DNA from: Lepidodermella squamata
Taxonomy: Eukaryota > Gastrotricha
Reading direction: 5' to 3'
Length of the DNA: 64,000 bases
NCBI GenBank assembly: GCA_047495785.1
Contig: JBLDXI010000054.1
Coordinates: 4,154,001 to 4,218,000, forward strand
Positions within the stretch are counted from its first letter, which is position 1. Each line of letters starts with the position of its first letter. Both the position numbers and the translations under genes were made by a program. Shown piece by piece: positions 45,511 to 57,604 of this stretch. The notes beneath the pieces were generated by a model, which made no database searches, was not told the origin of the DNA, and saw only the letters and a program-made list of their open reading frames with translations.

Positions 45511-48500
45511 TTAAAGACGATTGCTATGCCATTGCCACTGTCGAAGTTGACGGTCAAAAGAGTGCGACAACCATTGTCGCTCAAGAATGGCCATTCTATC
45601 GATAGAGGCACGAAGCGGTCTACCTCGCTTCAAATCGCGGTCTTCCTCTCCGTGAGCGTCCAAATAAGGTGATCCCCAGATAGTGTATCGAGGCCCTGAT
45701 TTAGAATGAAATTGTCAAGATTATCCAGTCATGACTCATCAAGCTGAAAATTACCCCGGATGACAAAAACGCATGACGTTGGAACAACCAAGAAAAGTCC
45801 TGTGCCAGCTCCGCATTTTCGGGAGTGATAGACGGCCTCGAAAACGCCGTCTCGGTTGCAACAAACTTCACGAAAGCAGCTGAAATCGAACTTTATGCAA
45901 ACGATAACTCAGAGAAAATATGTCAAACATACACAATTTGACCACAGACCAAACAAACCCCAGCCCTGGTTGGAACACGGTGACATTGACCACAGCGCCA
46001 AGGTCGGACCGCGTGAAACAATTGATCAAATAAATTTGGCACTCGGAGCAGTCGCGGTTGAAACCAGGACTGGTGCATTGGATTGATCACAGTTTTCAAC
46101 AAGCCTTGATTCACTGGCGAAGCGGAAACCTCGTCGAACCACATTTTCAGAGCAGCAGGGCAAGAGGTTAAGATGGCTGAAGCATCCTCCTCAACCGACT
46201 GCCCCTTTGAAGATACATTTGCCGATGAGTTGACTGACATGGACCCTTCTTCATCGATCGCAAACCTGTTGAAACATTCAAATGCGTTTTTGAATACTAT
46301 ATATCAATCAAGCGCTTACCAAACGTAATCCCATGGATCAATTTCTCCGGAAGCTCCAATCGCTGCGTTAACGACGCCAGCGTCCAATCCAAGGCAATTG
46401 ACGAGAAAAGTGAATCGCTCAGCCACCCCACACGGTTTACGCTTTCCGCCAGCACTGTCAAACAAACAAGTCTGCTGGCGCTGATGTCTCTGATTCAAGC
46501 AGCACGTCAAAGTCGCAGCTAATTCGAGGAAAGGCAAACAAGAACACCGGACAGCATCGGCAAGAGCCTGCGGTGACCACACGGTGGAAGAAATTCCACT
46601 GGATACGGGTGATGAGTCGTTCGATTGCAGCAATTTGGTCTGCTCCCCCAGTATGAGTATTTGAGCAATTATCGAATTGGCACTTTTTGCTTTCTTCCAC
46701 GATGACCGCTCGGAATCTGACAATTGCCGGGCGGTTTTTATCACAGCTTGGACAACTAAAATGGTTCGAAAGCAAGTTATAGCATTAAAACTGAAATCGA
46801 GACATAGTAGCTTACTTTTCAAATTAAAAAGCGATTGGATAATGGCAGAAACATAGGCTGATGAAAGCTCGAACGGCAGGCCGGATAGGACAAAAAGCAA
46901 CAGTAAGACTGAAGGATCGTAGCCGAGGAGGGGAATTGTCGTTTTTGAGCTAAACAAAGCTGGATCGGCTAGTCCTACCAGACGAAGGAAGATTTTGCGG
47001 TAAAGCAGTCTCAGTTCGGCTGATAAAATCGTAAAACAACACGCAGCAACGCATGAGAGTAATGGGTAGAGCGCCTGACATGAACAGCATTGCTCGTTCG
47101 AGCCCTGTCGTAGTCGGCAGAATTCGAAGTTTGCTTGGATCACGTGAATAAGCAGTGAAGTCAGGCCCAAAGCACCACTCGATCTGAGCAGAGTTGAAGC
47201 TGCGTTATCATGAGACAACGAGGTCTGCTGCATGATCAACGAAATGTCGGTTTCGAATTGTCGAAGTGCAAGGAAGATATGTGCCCGGTGGGAGAAAACG
47301 CGACGGCGAGCTAAAACTTTGTCTGTGTGCTTGGGGTCGAAATATAGAGCTATACTACGAAGACGTTCCGCTGAGTCGAAAGCTGGCGGGTCGGGAAGCA
47401 ACTGCGACTCGTCATCGCGAGCGAAAAGAGCGTTCGGCACCAACGGAACCGCACAATTCGCCAACTGCCGGCACAACGGACATGCGTATTCACCGAGCTC
47501 TCTCGCTGCCAGGGTCACCTCGTTGCCAAGGCCACCGATAGCTTCGTCAAGAGCCGGCAACATTTCATTGTCTCCAGCAGCTAGACCGCCCATGTCAAAG
47601 TCTTCTAAGAAATTACCACCGATGCCAGGAATAGCGAAAAGCTGCTCGAGAACATTGTTCAATGACTCGTTGCCGCCGCGGTTCACCCGAAGGTAGTTAT
47701 GATGACAATCAAAGTGAGCAGCGCTGAAAACAAACCAGAATATTAGCATAAAATATAAGGAAATAAATTAAATTCTAATATAGTCTTTCTAACCCCTTCC
47801 CATCATAACAAAGTTAAGGCGCAAATAAGTCATGAAGAAGCAAGTTTATCTATGATTTATTGACATTTAAAAAAAATAAACTCACTGTTGAGCACTTCCA
47901 CTGCCACACAGGGTAAGGTGAACATCGACGGGCCAAAATGCTGAAGAGGCGCAAAGCGACGACGGCGACGTAGCGACGGCGTTCCGCTGATGCGAAGGCG
48001 ACGGTTCGTTCTCATCTTCGACCTGGCTAGCCCTGGCGAAATCGCGGAACGCGTTCATTATCACTTGTCTTGCGTGCCCAGCTGAATGATCGAATGAAGG
48101 AATCGCCTCAAGATGCGAAGAAGCAGCGGCGCTACCGCTAACTGGCGGGGGTAAATCAAACGGTCCCTCAGTATCATAACGATGATGCAGGATAGTCGAC
48201 GATTGGCACATTGATATCACAACAAAGGGTCGCTCGACAGTCGAAGGGCCAGACAAGTTGCAAATACAGCAGTCGTAAACCTGCGACTGTCGCACCGGTT
48301 GCAGCGGCGACAAACTCGACGTGCCAATCGCTTCCATTAACGAAGATTGGTCGACAGAGACAGATAAGCTATTCAAAATCAGGTATAAGATTGCGCCTAG
48401 AATTTAGCATAATTAGTTCAACTTACGCAGATAGATTTGAAGATTGGTCGCTTCCGATCTCTACTTCACCTTCAACAACCATTTGTTCGAGAAACTGGCG

Positions 48501-51500
48501 CTGCTGCTTAGCCATGAGAGCCAGAATCTTTTCGCGACGTTTAGCAGCAGCCTTCGCCGCATCAGCACCGCCTGAACCGCCAGCCTCCGAGTCTGCGCTA
48601 GGTTTGCTCGATCTGCCACTAGAATTCGCGCTAATCGCATTGATCATCTGTTTTAACGTTTCATTGCATGCGGAAATTTTGTCCAGGAGTTGTGAAATTG
48701 CTCCGTGAGCATCGAAAATTCGAGGCCCCACATTGGTACAACTAGCCGGGAGAGCGCGCGAGCTGAAGTGGTCTCGAATGTGACAAAGCAGCGAAAGCAT
48801 CGAATGCCCGATAGCTAATTTGTCGCTAGATGACGCCTCACGCCATGAGGCTGGCAGCGAGAACATGAGTTGCAGAGATGCACGGTCCAAGCCACCACCA
48901 GGCCATTGCGCATCTTGCTCGACATTGCCCGGAGGAAGTTCAGCCAACCGTTTTCTCCTCAGATCCTGTTGAAATTGCTCATTAGGCGGCTGTACAGAGG
49001 CGATCACTTGGCACAAATTGGAGAAAATGTTGTCCGACTGATACCATCCATTCAAAAAATCGCAGTCAGAGACGGCTACAGGTTCGTTTTGTGAGACATG
49101 AGTATTATCCTTGACTAATGCGTCAATGCCCAGTTCGATTAAATTAACAGCAACTGCGATTACTTGGTCCGGAAGGGTAACGCTCGAAGGTCCCGCTGTT
49201 AGCTCATTCCAGTAGCGAAATAGCAAAGCAAATAGAGCAGCGTGTAGGAAGCGCGAGGTTCCGCAGAGTTTTGCAGCGAGATCGCCGACGTTGGACGAAC
49301 TGGCGAAAGCACAGAACGGTGCCCACAATTGCTTGGCACACGTTGACGATCCAATCGAAGAAATCCGAGAGACGACAGACACAAAACGGTCCATGCAGTT
49401 TTGAAAGTCTTTACGCTGGTAGGAGCGAAGGAGGACATGCGCAGGATCGAAATCGCGCCCGTTGGTCCAGATAGTGTCGCGAAGAACGTACGTTCCTGAC
49501 ATAACTTGACCTGTGACGTCAGTTGAAGGCTCCTTGAAATCGGCAACGTCAGAGATGCAGGCATCCACATCGTCGGCTGTGGTGCCTGTGTTGTCGATGC
49601 TAGACGCCATTTCAACAGAAGCAATGTGTCGCTGCGGAATTGAGTCGATGAGCTCAGAATAAGTTCGATCTGCTAGGCATAACTGAGTGACAATTTCTCG
49701 CCGCAATTGACTACGGTAGAAGGCGCGTGCTTCTGGTGCCATTATGTTCATGGAAGGTAGCAAATGAAGACGGGCAATTTGAAGGATCAATAGGAGCGCC
49801 GACTCGAGTAAAACCATCTCGTTGTAGCGCTGCTCCCCGAAATAAGCAGATTTGACCTGAGATGGTTCCTAAAATTAGAAAAACACAGGAAAAGACATCA
49901 TAACGTCAACAAATGAAGACTTTCAAGAAGAGTTTATTTTTAGTTGAAAAAGTTGACATTTCACGCAAGAATTAATTTAATATGTGGTCACAATAAAATG
50001 GACATCAGCAGTATATTATTTTATATTTTCTAATGACTAACCTGCTCCATTCTGTTCGCATGGGTCGGCTTGAAAATGGAGAAAGTGTCCAGAACGTGAA
50101 ATTGCTCTAGAACGAAGGCTACAAGTCGATTCGCAGAAAGCCCAGCAGACAAGGCTGCCTGAATCAGCGACAAATCTAGGTCAATGAACGAAGAGGCGAA
50201 ATTTGTCTGGGCATAGGCTAGGGCCTTCGTTCTCAAGATGGTTCCATTGCGTAGCCAAATGTTACAGCCTATTTCCGACCTTGCCGCTTGCAGCTGAATC
50301 AATGGACGAACGAGTTGACTGAGAAACTGTTCATCGTCTGGTAGTAACGATGCTATGGCTTTAGGGTCGTACGTCGCATGAACAGCGTGTACAAGGGCTG
50401 ATATAGCCCGATGAAGGGGCAAGTGGAATGAAAACTCGAAAGCACACAGCATTGCCGAAGGTTCAGAACCATGAGCCCGATGATGCTCCAGCTCAGCGAC
50501 AAGGCTCTTGACAATTTCAGACGCGTATTGCAGTTTTTCGGCATATTCCCAGGGTGCTTGCTCAGTTTGAGCCGCCAGTAACCACAGAGGGGCGGAGCAC
50601 GCTTCCAGTTCAAGAGAATACGCAGTGGAGAATGCAGTCTCCGAATCCAGCTCAATGTGATTTTTGAAGTACTTTTGATTTGCATTCATTCCGTGGCACA
50701 GAGACATAGTATGAGCCCACCTTAATAATTATAAATACTTCAATGAAAAATCAAGTCACTCGCCAGAATCTTACTTCTTTATCAAAGACGAGTCGGTTAG
50801 AAGCTTTGAAGCAATCGATCTATGGACAATCAAGTTGTACAAATCTGAAACTAGTGGCCAGTAAGCAATCGCTTGGCCCAGGACTCGATTTTCCGTATCA
50901 ACCACCGGGAGCAAAGCATTGTTGCGACGCTTAGTCGAACAGTACCGTAACAGAGCGATAAGCGAGGATAGCTGAGATGATAAACCCGAGCATTCAAAAA
51001 CAGCTAGTTGGGCTAAATCTGCATTCGAGTACAGCTGGACAGTGACGTGAAGAAAGCGCTGCGCTAGGCCGCGTTTCGACTCGCGATCGAGATCACTCTC
51101 ACTTCGGACTTTCAAGTTCAAGCACAGCAATGCAGCAACTATTGGGTATTGAACAGCCAATCGCCTCGTCATTTCGCTAATAATTAAAATCAACAGAACT
51201 GCTGATAAGAAAAGTTAATTATGAGTAAAGTTACCTAGCGTAATGTCTGACAGGAAGCAGTGAAAGGAGAAAATTGAGCAATCGAGTAGGTAATCTAGTC
51301 GCAAGTAACCATCGGAATAGCTCGTCTAACAAATTGTTACATTGATCTTTATGTGAGTAATATTGTGCCGATAGTGAAGCTGCAATGAAAATAAACATCA
51401 TCAGCAATAGCCTAACTTAGATTTGGATAAAATTACGCGAAAACAAGGTAATGGTGCGGCGAAGACTGGCAAGTAGTTCGTCCCGAGCCCATAAAGAGGA

Positions 51501-52458
51501 CCCGATGGACGTAGGATTGCCTTCCACCTCATTCGCTTTAGCGTATGCCGTCTCGTCTAACAGCGCATTCACCAGTTCCTCCTTGGCAGAATAGCCAGCA
51601 TTGGCGATAGATTCAAGCCAGTCACACATCTAAAACAATCGAATTGAAAAAGAATATTCCAATAGTCAATGATACATTACCTTTCCTAAATCATTCTCTG
51701 CCGTTAAAATGCTCATCGGCATGATAAATTCTTCAGGTTGTTCGGCATCCATGATGCGTCCACGAGTAACCAATCGCTGCTTGTAATTTTCATGATAGCA
51801 GTGTCGGAAGAAAACGGTAAGTCGAAACAATTTTCGAAATAAAATATAAGGCGCAGTTGCAACAAGCTCAGGAGGCGGCTTCACAGTCGAAGAGCGGCCG
51901 TGGAAAGTGCAAAATCCCGAAGGCGACATGACCGACGAGTTGCCGCAATCACACGTCCCACCGCTTGACGAGCGGAACATATTCGAATCATGACCCTCGT
52001 GGTTTCCGGCCCGAAAACAGTCGGCGCACAGTGACATGTTAGGATTACGAGAACAAGTTTTGCACCGGTAACCGATGTAACTAGTTGACCACACTAAGCC
52101 ACACACCGGGGAGACGTTGAATGGGCGCAGAGCTCGCGCCCAGTCCTCTAGTTTGCCGCCTCCTGACAACAAGCATTCCAGCTTCTCGAGGTTCGGACTT
52201 GGCGTTAAAGCATTAGAAAAATGTTCCAAGTTGTGAGGAGGCAATGGCATCAAAACATCCACCATAGATTCAAACTGACTAATTTTGTCAGCTTCCCCGT
52301 TGGCTACGCCTGAGTTAGAACGGTTTTATTCATTCAAATTATAAAAACAAGTCGAGTGAATTACCTTGCCGTAGTGGGCCGCATACTAATTTTCTTTCCC
52401 TACTGCTTGAAGGAAGAACAGCTGATGGCGATGGAGGTGAACTTGATTTGTAAGACAT
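45511..52458 (-). CDS. UBR3: E3 ubiquitin-protein ligase UBR3
   Basis: Thirteen minus-strand exons: 52365-52458, 51681-52309, 51437-51629, 51235-51379, 50775-51176, 50042-50720, 48427-49868, 47886-48368, 46816-47723, 46320-46755, 45933-46265, 45755-45879 and 45511-45695. They give 2017 residues (human UBR3 about 1890). The UBR box at about 100-170 has the UBR3-type start CGLVWSTSYIGYRCKTC, then NMFRSSSGGTCDCGNSS. A variant RING begins CCICNLSG (about 1230), continues HFDCHHNYLR and ends YACPLCRQLANCAVPL. The C-terminal cap is CGQCHRVPTRAGVCLVCGQ, CGAGTGLFLVVPTSCVFVIR and GSPYLDAHGEEDRDLKRGRP, which closely follows UBR3. It is a cytosolic E3 that does not act as a classical N-recognin. The 60-base interval 46756-46815 has good splice ends and is a multiple of three, so it could be retained. 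The ATG follows GTAAACAG by two bases. Confidence 0.95.
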
Positions 52459-52778
52459 TGCTGTTTACGTTATACCCGTAAACTTCCTAAATTAAGTATC
52501 AGAGATTGAATCACGGCAATAAACTAGCTTTTCGTGGTTTCTTCAAAAAAAATCAGCAATATCAAGCGCAAATGAAAGCGGTTAATCACGAGCCTCGCAT
52601 CCGGGATATGAAAAAATTACCCAACGAAAATGTACATGCAGTTTCGCAATCACAGAACTAAACAGTCACAACAGCGGATTCAACTTTTTAGAATCGAAAA
52701 AAATTATGCTTTCATAAGCTGGCTATCGAATTAATCACAAGTAAATATGTAGTTCAAGAATGTATAGTCAATTGCGTT
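52459..52778. other. Short spacer between HDAC6 stop and UBR3 start
   Basis: Only 320 bases separate the HDAC6 stop codon (52779) from the UBR3 start codon (52458), with HDAC6 upstream on the same strand. The spacer is AT-rich and ends in an acceptor-like sequence two bases before the UBR3 ATG. It could be a normal promoter or an intercistronic region resolved by trans-splicing. Confidence 0.5.
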
Positions 52779-55700
52779 TCAATTTAAAGCCATGTTTGGC
52801 GGATCAGAACCGAATCGCTGGCGGTAGAGAGTTGAATACAGGGCACCTGCTTTTGTGGGATCGATGTAGGCCTCGCAAACGTAACACCACAACGAGAGAT
52901 CTGAAAGCCCAAGTGCCATAGCATGCCTGCTCCCAGTTTGAGCGAAATGCTCCAGTGCATGACCCGAACGGTGGCGACCGCAGCCGACTTGAAAGCAGGC
53001 CAGACAAATCCATCCCTCGAATTTGTCTCCACAGGAATCACAAGCGTTTTCGCCTAAACATAAAATACATTTAGCTCATAAATTATCATTCAGCGATGAC
53101 ATCTAAGGCCCCAGTCAAAAATGTTCACCATCATCTTCAATCATCCAATTAAGTCAAAATAAGTTAGATAAGATTGCATTTTTAGTTACCTGACAAGCCG
53201 GTGGGTAAATCTGATGCTTTTCGGCAGCATATAGCATACGATTCGTGTTTGCATCCGGGTAACACTTCCACAAGAAATCCAGTTTCGTCATTCAATCCGG
53301 AAGCAGATTGTGAGCCTATTCCAGGGGGCGTGGACAATCCAAGAGCTGAAGCAGTATTTGGAGCGACCGAGGTCGGGGTTACTTCAATCGTCACACGATT
53401 AAATGCCGCAGCTAAGGCATCTTCGTCTAGCATGGGTTTACTCTCAGCAGCTGGAAAATTAGGGGTCTGCATGGGCGGCGGCGGTGGCTGCACCGCTGGT
53501 GAAACTGACGAGTCGGGATTCGCTGGTGACGGGGTTTGACGAATATTTCTGTAACCTTTCTTGGTAGTCGTCGAGCTCGCTTTCTCGCTGGCACTCGCGG
53601 CCGCATCTCCGTCCGTAGGGATGCTGACTCTGAAAGGTGCGAGACAACGCCAGTACTCGCTTTGAGTTTCCAAAACAAGTGAAATAGTCTCAACAGCAGT
53701 CGACAAGGGTTTCTCAAGTCCAGTCGCTGCAAAAGCTGGAGTCATACCGAGTAGGGCGAGGCAGCAAGCTTCCGAAGCATCAGAAATGCTCTTCAAATTG
53801 TAGCCACCTTCCAAAGCAATCACGCACCGTCCTCCTGCAAGCGATGACAAATACAAAGTCATCGCTGCATACGCTTCTGGTGTCACATTGTACCCGCCCA
53901 ACGGATCACCAACAGCGGCATCGAATCCCGCTGAGATGAAGACAAGTTGTGGGCTATACTCATAGGCGATAGGCATGATTATTCTCTCAAATGCTGCCAA
54001 GTATTCACTGGCACCCATCTTGCCTCCTGACCACGGAATGTTGACATTGTGACCAACTCCTTTCCAGTTACCAACCACATCGTAGTCGCCTTCTTTTTTA
54101 CCCGGGTAAAAGCGACCATTTTCGAATCGGTGGAGGGATATGTACAGGAAGTGAGGATCATCAATGAAAATCGCCGATGTTCCGTCGCCAAAATGCACAT
54201 CCCAGTCAACAATCAAAATTCGATCCAGCTTGTATTTCTCCTTCGCAACCTTGGCCGCCACTGCAACATTGTTAAAAAGACAAAACCCGGCGGCACAGAA
54301 CGAGTCTGAATGATGGCCCGGAGGGCGAATCGCCGCGAATGCAGAGGCAGAGTTACCCGTCATCACGGAGTCAACAGCATCAATCAACCCTCCGGCGGCG
54401 TGCAGAGCCGAAGTAAGCGATTCGGGGCATGCATACAGCGAGTTTTGATCGCTAGCCCATTCGCTAACCTGAGAAGTGGACAACTTAGGCAGGCTGAACA
54501 CTTGATCGACGTGCCCGGGCGTGTGGACTGAAATAAGCTCATCTCGAGTCGCCGGACGGGACTGAATTACTTGAACTGTTCCGTCGTTTTTCAGCTCATC
54601 GCTCAAGATTTTCGTATCCCTCAGTCGCTGAACGATAGAAATTACTCGCTCAGGACATTCTGGGTGGCCGAACTCATGATCTGGCGGCTGATAACAAATT
54701 AGATGAAAATTTTAGCTTAAAAATAAGAACTTTTTAATTAAAATTACCTTATGCAGGTGCATAGCGTCTCCTTGGCTTATAACTAAGCAGAGACGCGCAA
54801 ATTTGGCCAACGGTCTTGGCACAAACAGAACAGCGTTGATTCTCCGTTCCATTTCAGCCGTAACTTCAGGAGCTTGATACCCGGAGTTCTGATCAACGGT
54901 CCACAGATCGAAGGTGGGTCGGTATTCGTCGATATATCTGGCTTTCGTGCGGCGCTTGCTAGCTGTCGCGAGCCAACTTTTCCACGGCTGCTCATCCGAC
55001 GAAGTTTTACCGTGGTACGCGAACACAGAGGGCCAATAAGGCCGAAGCTTCCGAATTAGGAGCAGTAGGGTTCTCACGAGGACAGGATCGCATGGGCTGA
55101 CAGCGCCCGATGGCAGCAAAGGCGCCGGCTCGCCGAGTAGGTCCCGCAGAGTTAAAGCGGCTCCCTCTGCTAGGGATTTCAAATTGTAGCCACCCTCGAG
55201 GAGGACACATACTTTTCCATCAGCAAACTGTCTGGCCATGTGCGTCAAATGGGCGTAGCCGGCAGGCGAAATGAGCATCTCACCTTCAGGACAACCAATC
55301 GCAGCATCGTACCCAGCCGAGATTATCACCAATTCAGGGTTGTATTCTCGAGCGATCGGGCTGATGATTTGTTGAAAAATGGCAATGTATTCCGAGTCTC
55401 CCATGCCAGTTTTGTTCAATGGAATGTTAATATTGAATCCTCTACCCTTGCCAGCTCCAATGTAATCCAAGTCACTCTCCCGCAGATAAGGCCAGAATGC
55501 AGCATATTCAAATCGGTGGACGGAAATGTACAAAACTTCTCTGCTGTTGTAGAAGATCCGCTGCGTACCTTGACCATGCTGTTAATGTATAGATAGGCAT
55601 GAACTACGAATCAGTTTAAAGGGGCCTCGAACTTACATGAACATCCCAATCAATAATAAGAATGCTGAAATAAATAATTCGATTGATTTTGATACATCAG

Positions 55701-56490
55701 AGTGAGACGGGGACATACCGACGAAGGCCCCTCTGGATAGCTCGCTTTGCTGCTAGAGCTGCGTTGTTAAAAAAGCAATAGCCATTTGCCTTATCACATG
55801 ATGCATGATGACCCGGCGGCCTGATTATAGCCATCCCATTGTTTATCTGCCTGAGGCGAACACGGAACGTTAAATAATGTACCTTAGGAAAAATGCGCGC
55901 ATTTACCCCGTCAGGATAGCTTCAACAAGGTTGAGAGTGCAGCCTGCTGATAGCAAGGCGCAGGAGTAAGCAGCATTGTCAAAATGAGTCCCATGTTTCT
56001 CGGAGAGTTTGATAAGCTCAGCATCATCAGCTTTTTCCGACCGATGCATGTCTGCGAGAAGACCTTCAGTGTGAATTGTAGCAATCTCCTCATCCGTTGC
56101 ATATCGAGGCTTCATTACTCAAATTGCATTTTCTTTTCAAAAAATTCTCTGCTAAAAATACCGGAATTTTCACGCATTTGTCCACTAAACCCAGCTCGCG
56201 AGCTCGATCATAGCAAACGGAAATCCTCTCCGGTCGCTCGGCTGCAATTAAATGCATGAAGGTCAAACTGACATGAAAAAACATTTCTGACATACCGTGA
56301 TCGGGCATCCATTTGTGTCTCGTTACAAGCATTCTTTCGGATAAAGGAATGTTACACTAGAAATTTCAACCGTAAAATACTACCTTTCATCGTAAACCAA
56401 ACCGGTTCGAAGTCTAGGCGGTTCAACGGCCGAAGTTGAAGTCCGCTTAACCGGTGTGTTCGAATTTGAGCGCAGTTGTCGGCGCTCCAT
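52779..56490 (-). CDS. HDAC6: Histone deacetylase 6-like: two deacetylase domains plus ZnF-UBP
   Basis: Nine minus-strand exons: 56384-56490, 56296-56333, 56162-56241, 55907-56109, 55719-55850, 55637-55664, 54748-55578, 53190-54687 and 52779-53053, giving 1063 residues. Deacetylase domain 1 (about 27-400) has [50 protein letters not shown] and LEGGYNLKS. Domain 2 (about 474-800) has [41 protein letters not shown] and [10 protein letters not shown] Pro/Ser-rich linker leads to the zinc-finger UBP (about 975-1045): [31 protein letters not shown] and [13 protein letters not shown]6 is cytoplasmic; it deacetylates tubulin and other proteins and binds ubiquitin C-termini for aggresome handling. 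Zinc-ligand Asp/His/Asp sets and catalytic tyrosines are present in both domains. Odd points are the domain 1 gatekeeper position (Glu) and Phe replacing the second His of HHG in domain 2. Two exons are only 28 and 38 bases long. Confidence 0.95.
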
Positions 56491-57604
56491 GCTATCTGTA
56501 ATTTGAAGTCTAAACAAAATTCAAAAGACAGATTTAATTTGAAATTAGTTTTCATTCTGTCGCCGATCGCCACCAGGCTACACTCTCAAAACCCCGCATA
56601 AGCTTCAGTCAGATATCAGAACCAGTGATTAATGATGATTAGTGGAAGTAGTAGTGAAATAAAGTTCTACGTTCACCGAAACAAAACAAGTTTCACCACT
56701 TGAAAAACAAATAACGATCGCACCCGGCAATATTACGCATTCCCAACAATTTTGAACTATCATTCAAATAGAACCCACACTCGGAAGAAAAATTCTAGCA
56801 TTTGCATATTATTTCACACGGTCAGAAAGGCGAGGCGACATGATACCAGACGGAAGATGCAATAAAACAAAGGACAGTAGGTCAAATATCGTTCAATGAA
56901 AGGATCTTATCAGCAGGAAGTATTGCTATGAAACACTAAAGGTGGGGATCAGTAAAATTTAACAACAGCTTTTTAGCAGTAAATAGATGGCAAAACAATT
57001 ATCAAAAGACAAATGTGGCAGAAAATGAACTAAACGTATTTCATTGCGCAAAAAGGCGAAAGATTTTTATTGCTGCTGCTATATTATAATATCGTCGTAG
57101 CGTTTTTTGTGGTATTCGAAACCTTCGCACAAATAGAAAGCATTAACAAAATAAATAAGATTCATAATTTGCCAATAAACAATGCATAATCGCGCGAAGT
57201 TAATTGCATAATCTACATTTGCATACGTCAGTTAGCTAGCAACGCGGCAAACTGAGGAAACAGCATTTTTTGTACATGAAGCAAGACTCGGCTGAAAACT
57301 CTCTAGGAATGATGATAACTGCCAAGTATGTATGATACACACGGATTAACAACACTAACCGTTCGGTGCAAGCGCAAGATGATAAAATAACATTTGCTGC
57401 ATAATGAAGCTTGTATTCACAGTTAGTTCAAGCGGCCATAATACTTCAATCCGCAATACAGAAAATATAAGATGACCAGTAATATTCAATATTCAACTCG
57501 AAGAATAGCAGCAACAGAAAACGTATGGAAGAACTTTAATAAGACTGAATATGAGCCAAAGGACGGAAGCGGAGCAGGTAAAACTAATGGCAAAATAGTT
57601 TCTC
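56491..57604. other. Intergenic region between Roco and HDAC6 genes
   Basis: About 1.1 kb of AT-rich sequence containing the 3' untranslated region of the Roco gene and the 5' region of HDAC6. Immediately before the HDAC6 ATG is TTCAAATTACAG plus five bases, which reads as a splice acceptor. No gene is supported here. Confidence 0.5.

Noticed and set aside
54748-56490. HDAC10 rather than HDAC6
   Set aside because: The gene has a complete second catalytic domain and a ZnF-UBP; HDAC10 has a single active domain with a degenerate second half, and the PEAC insertion is not visible.
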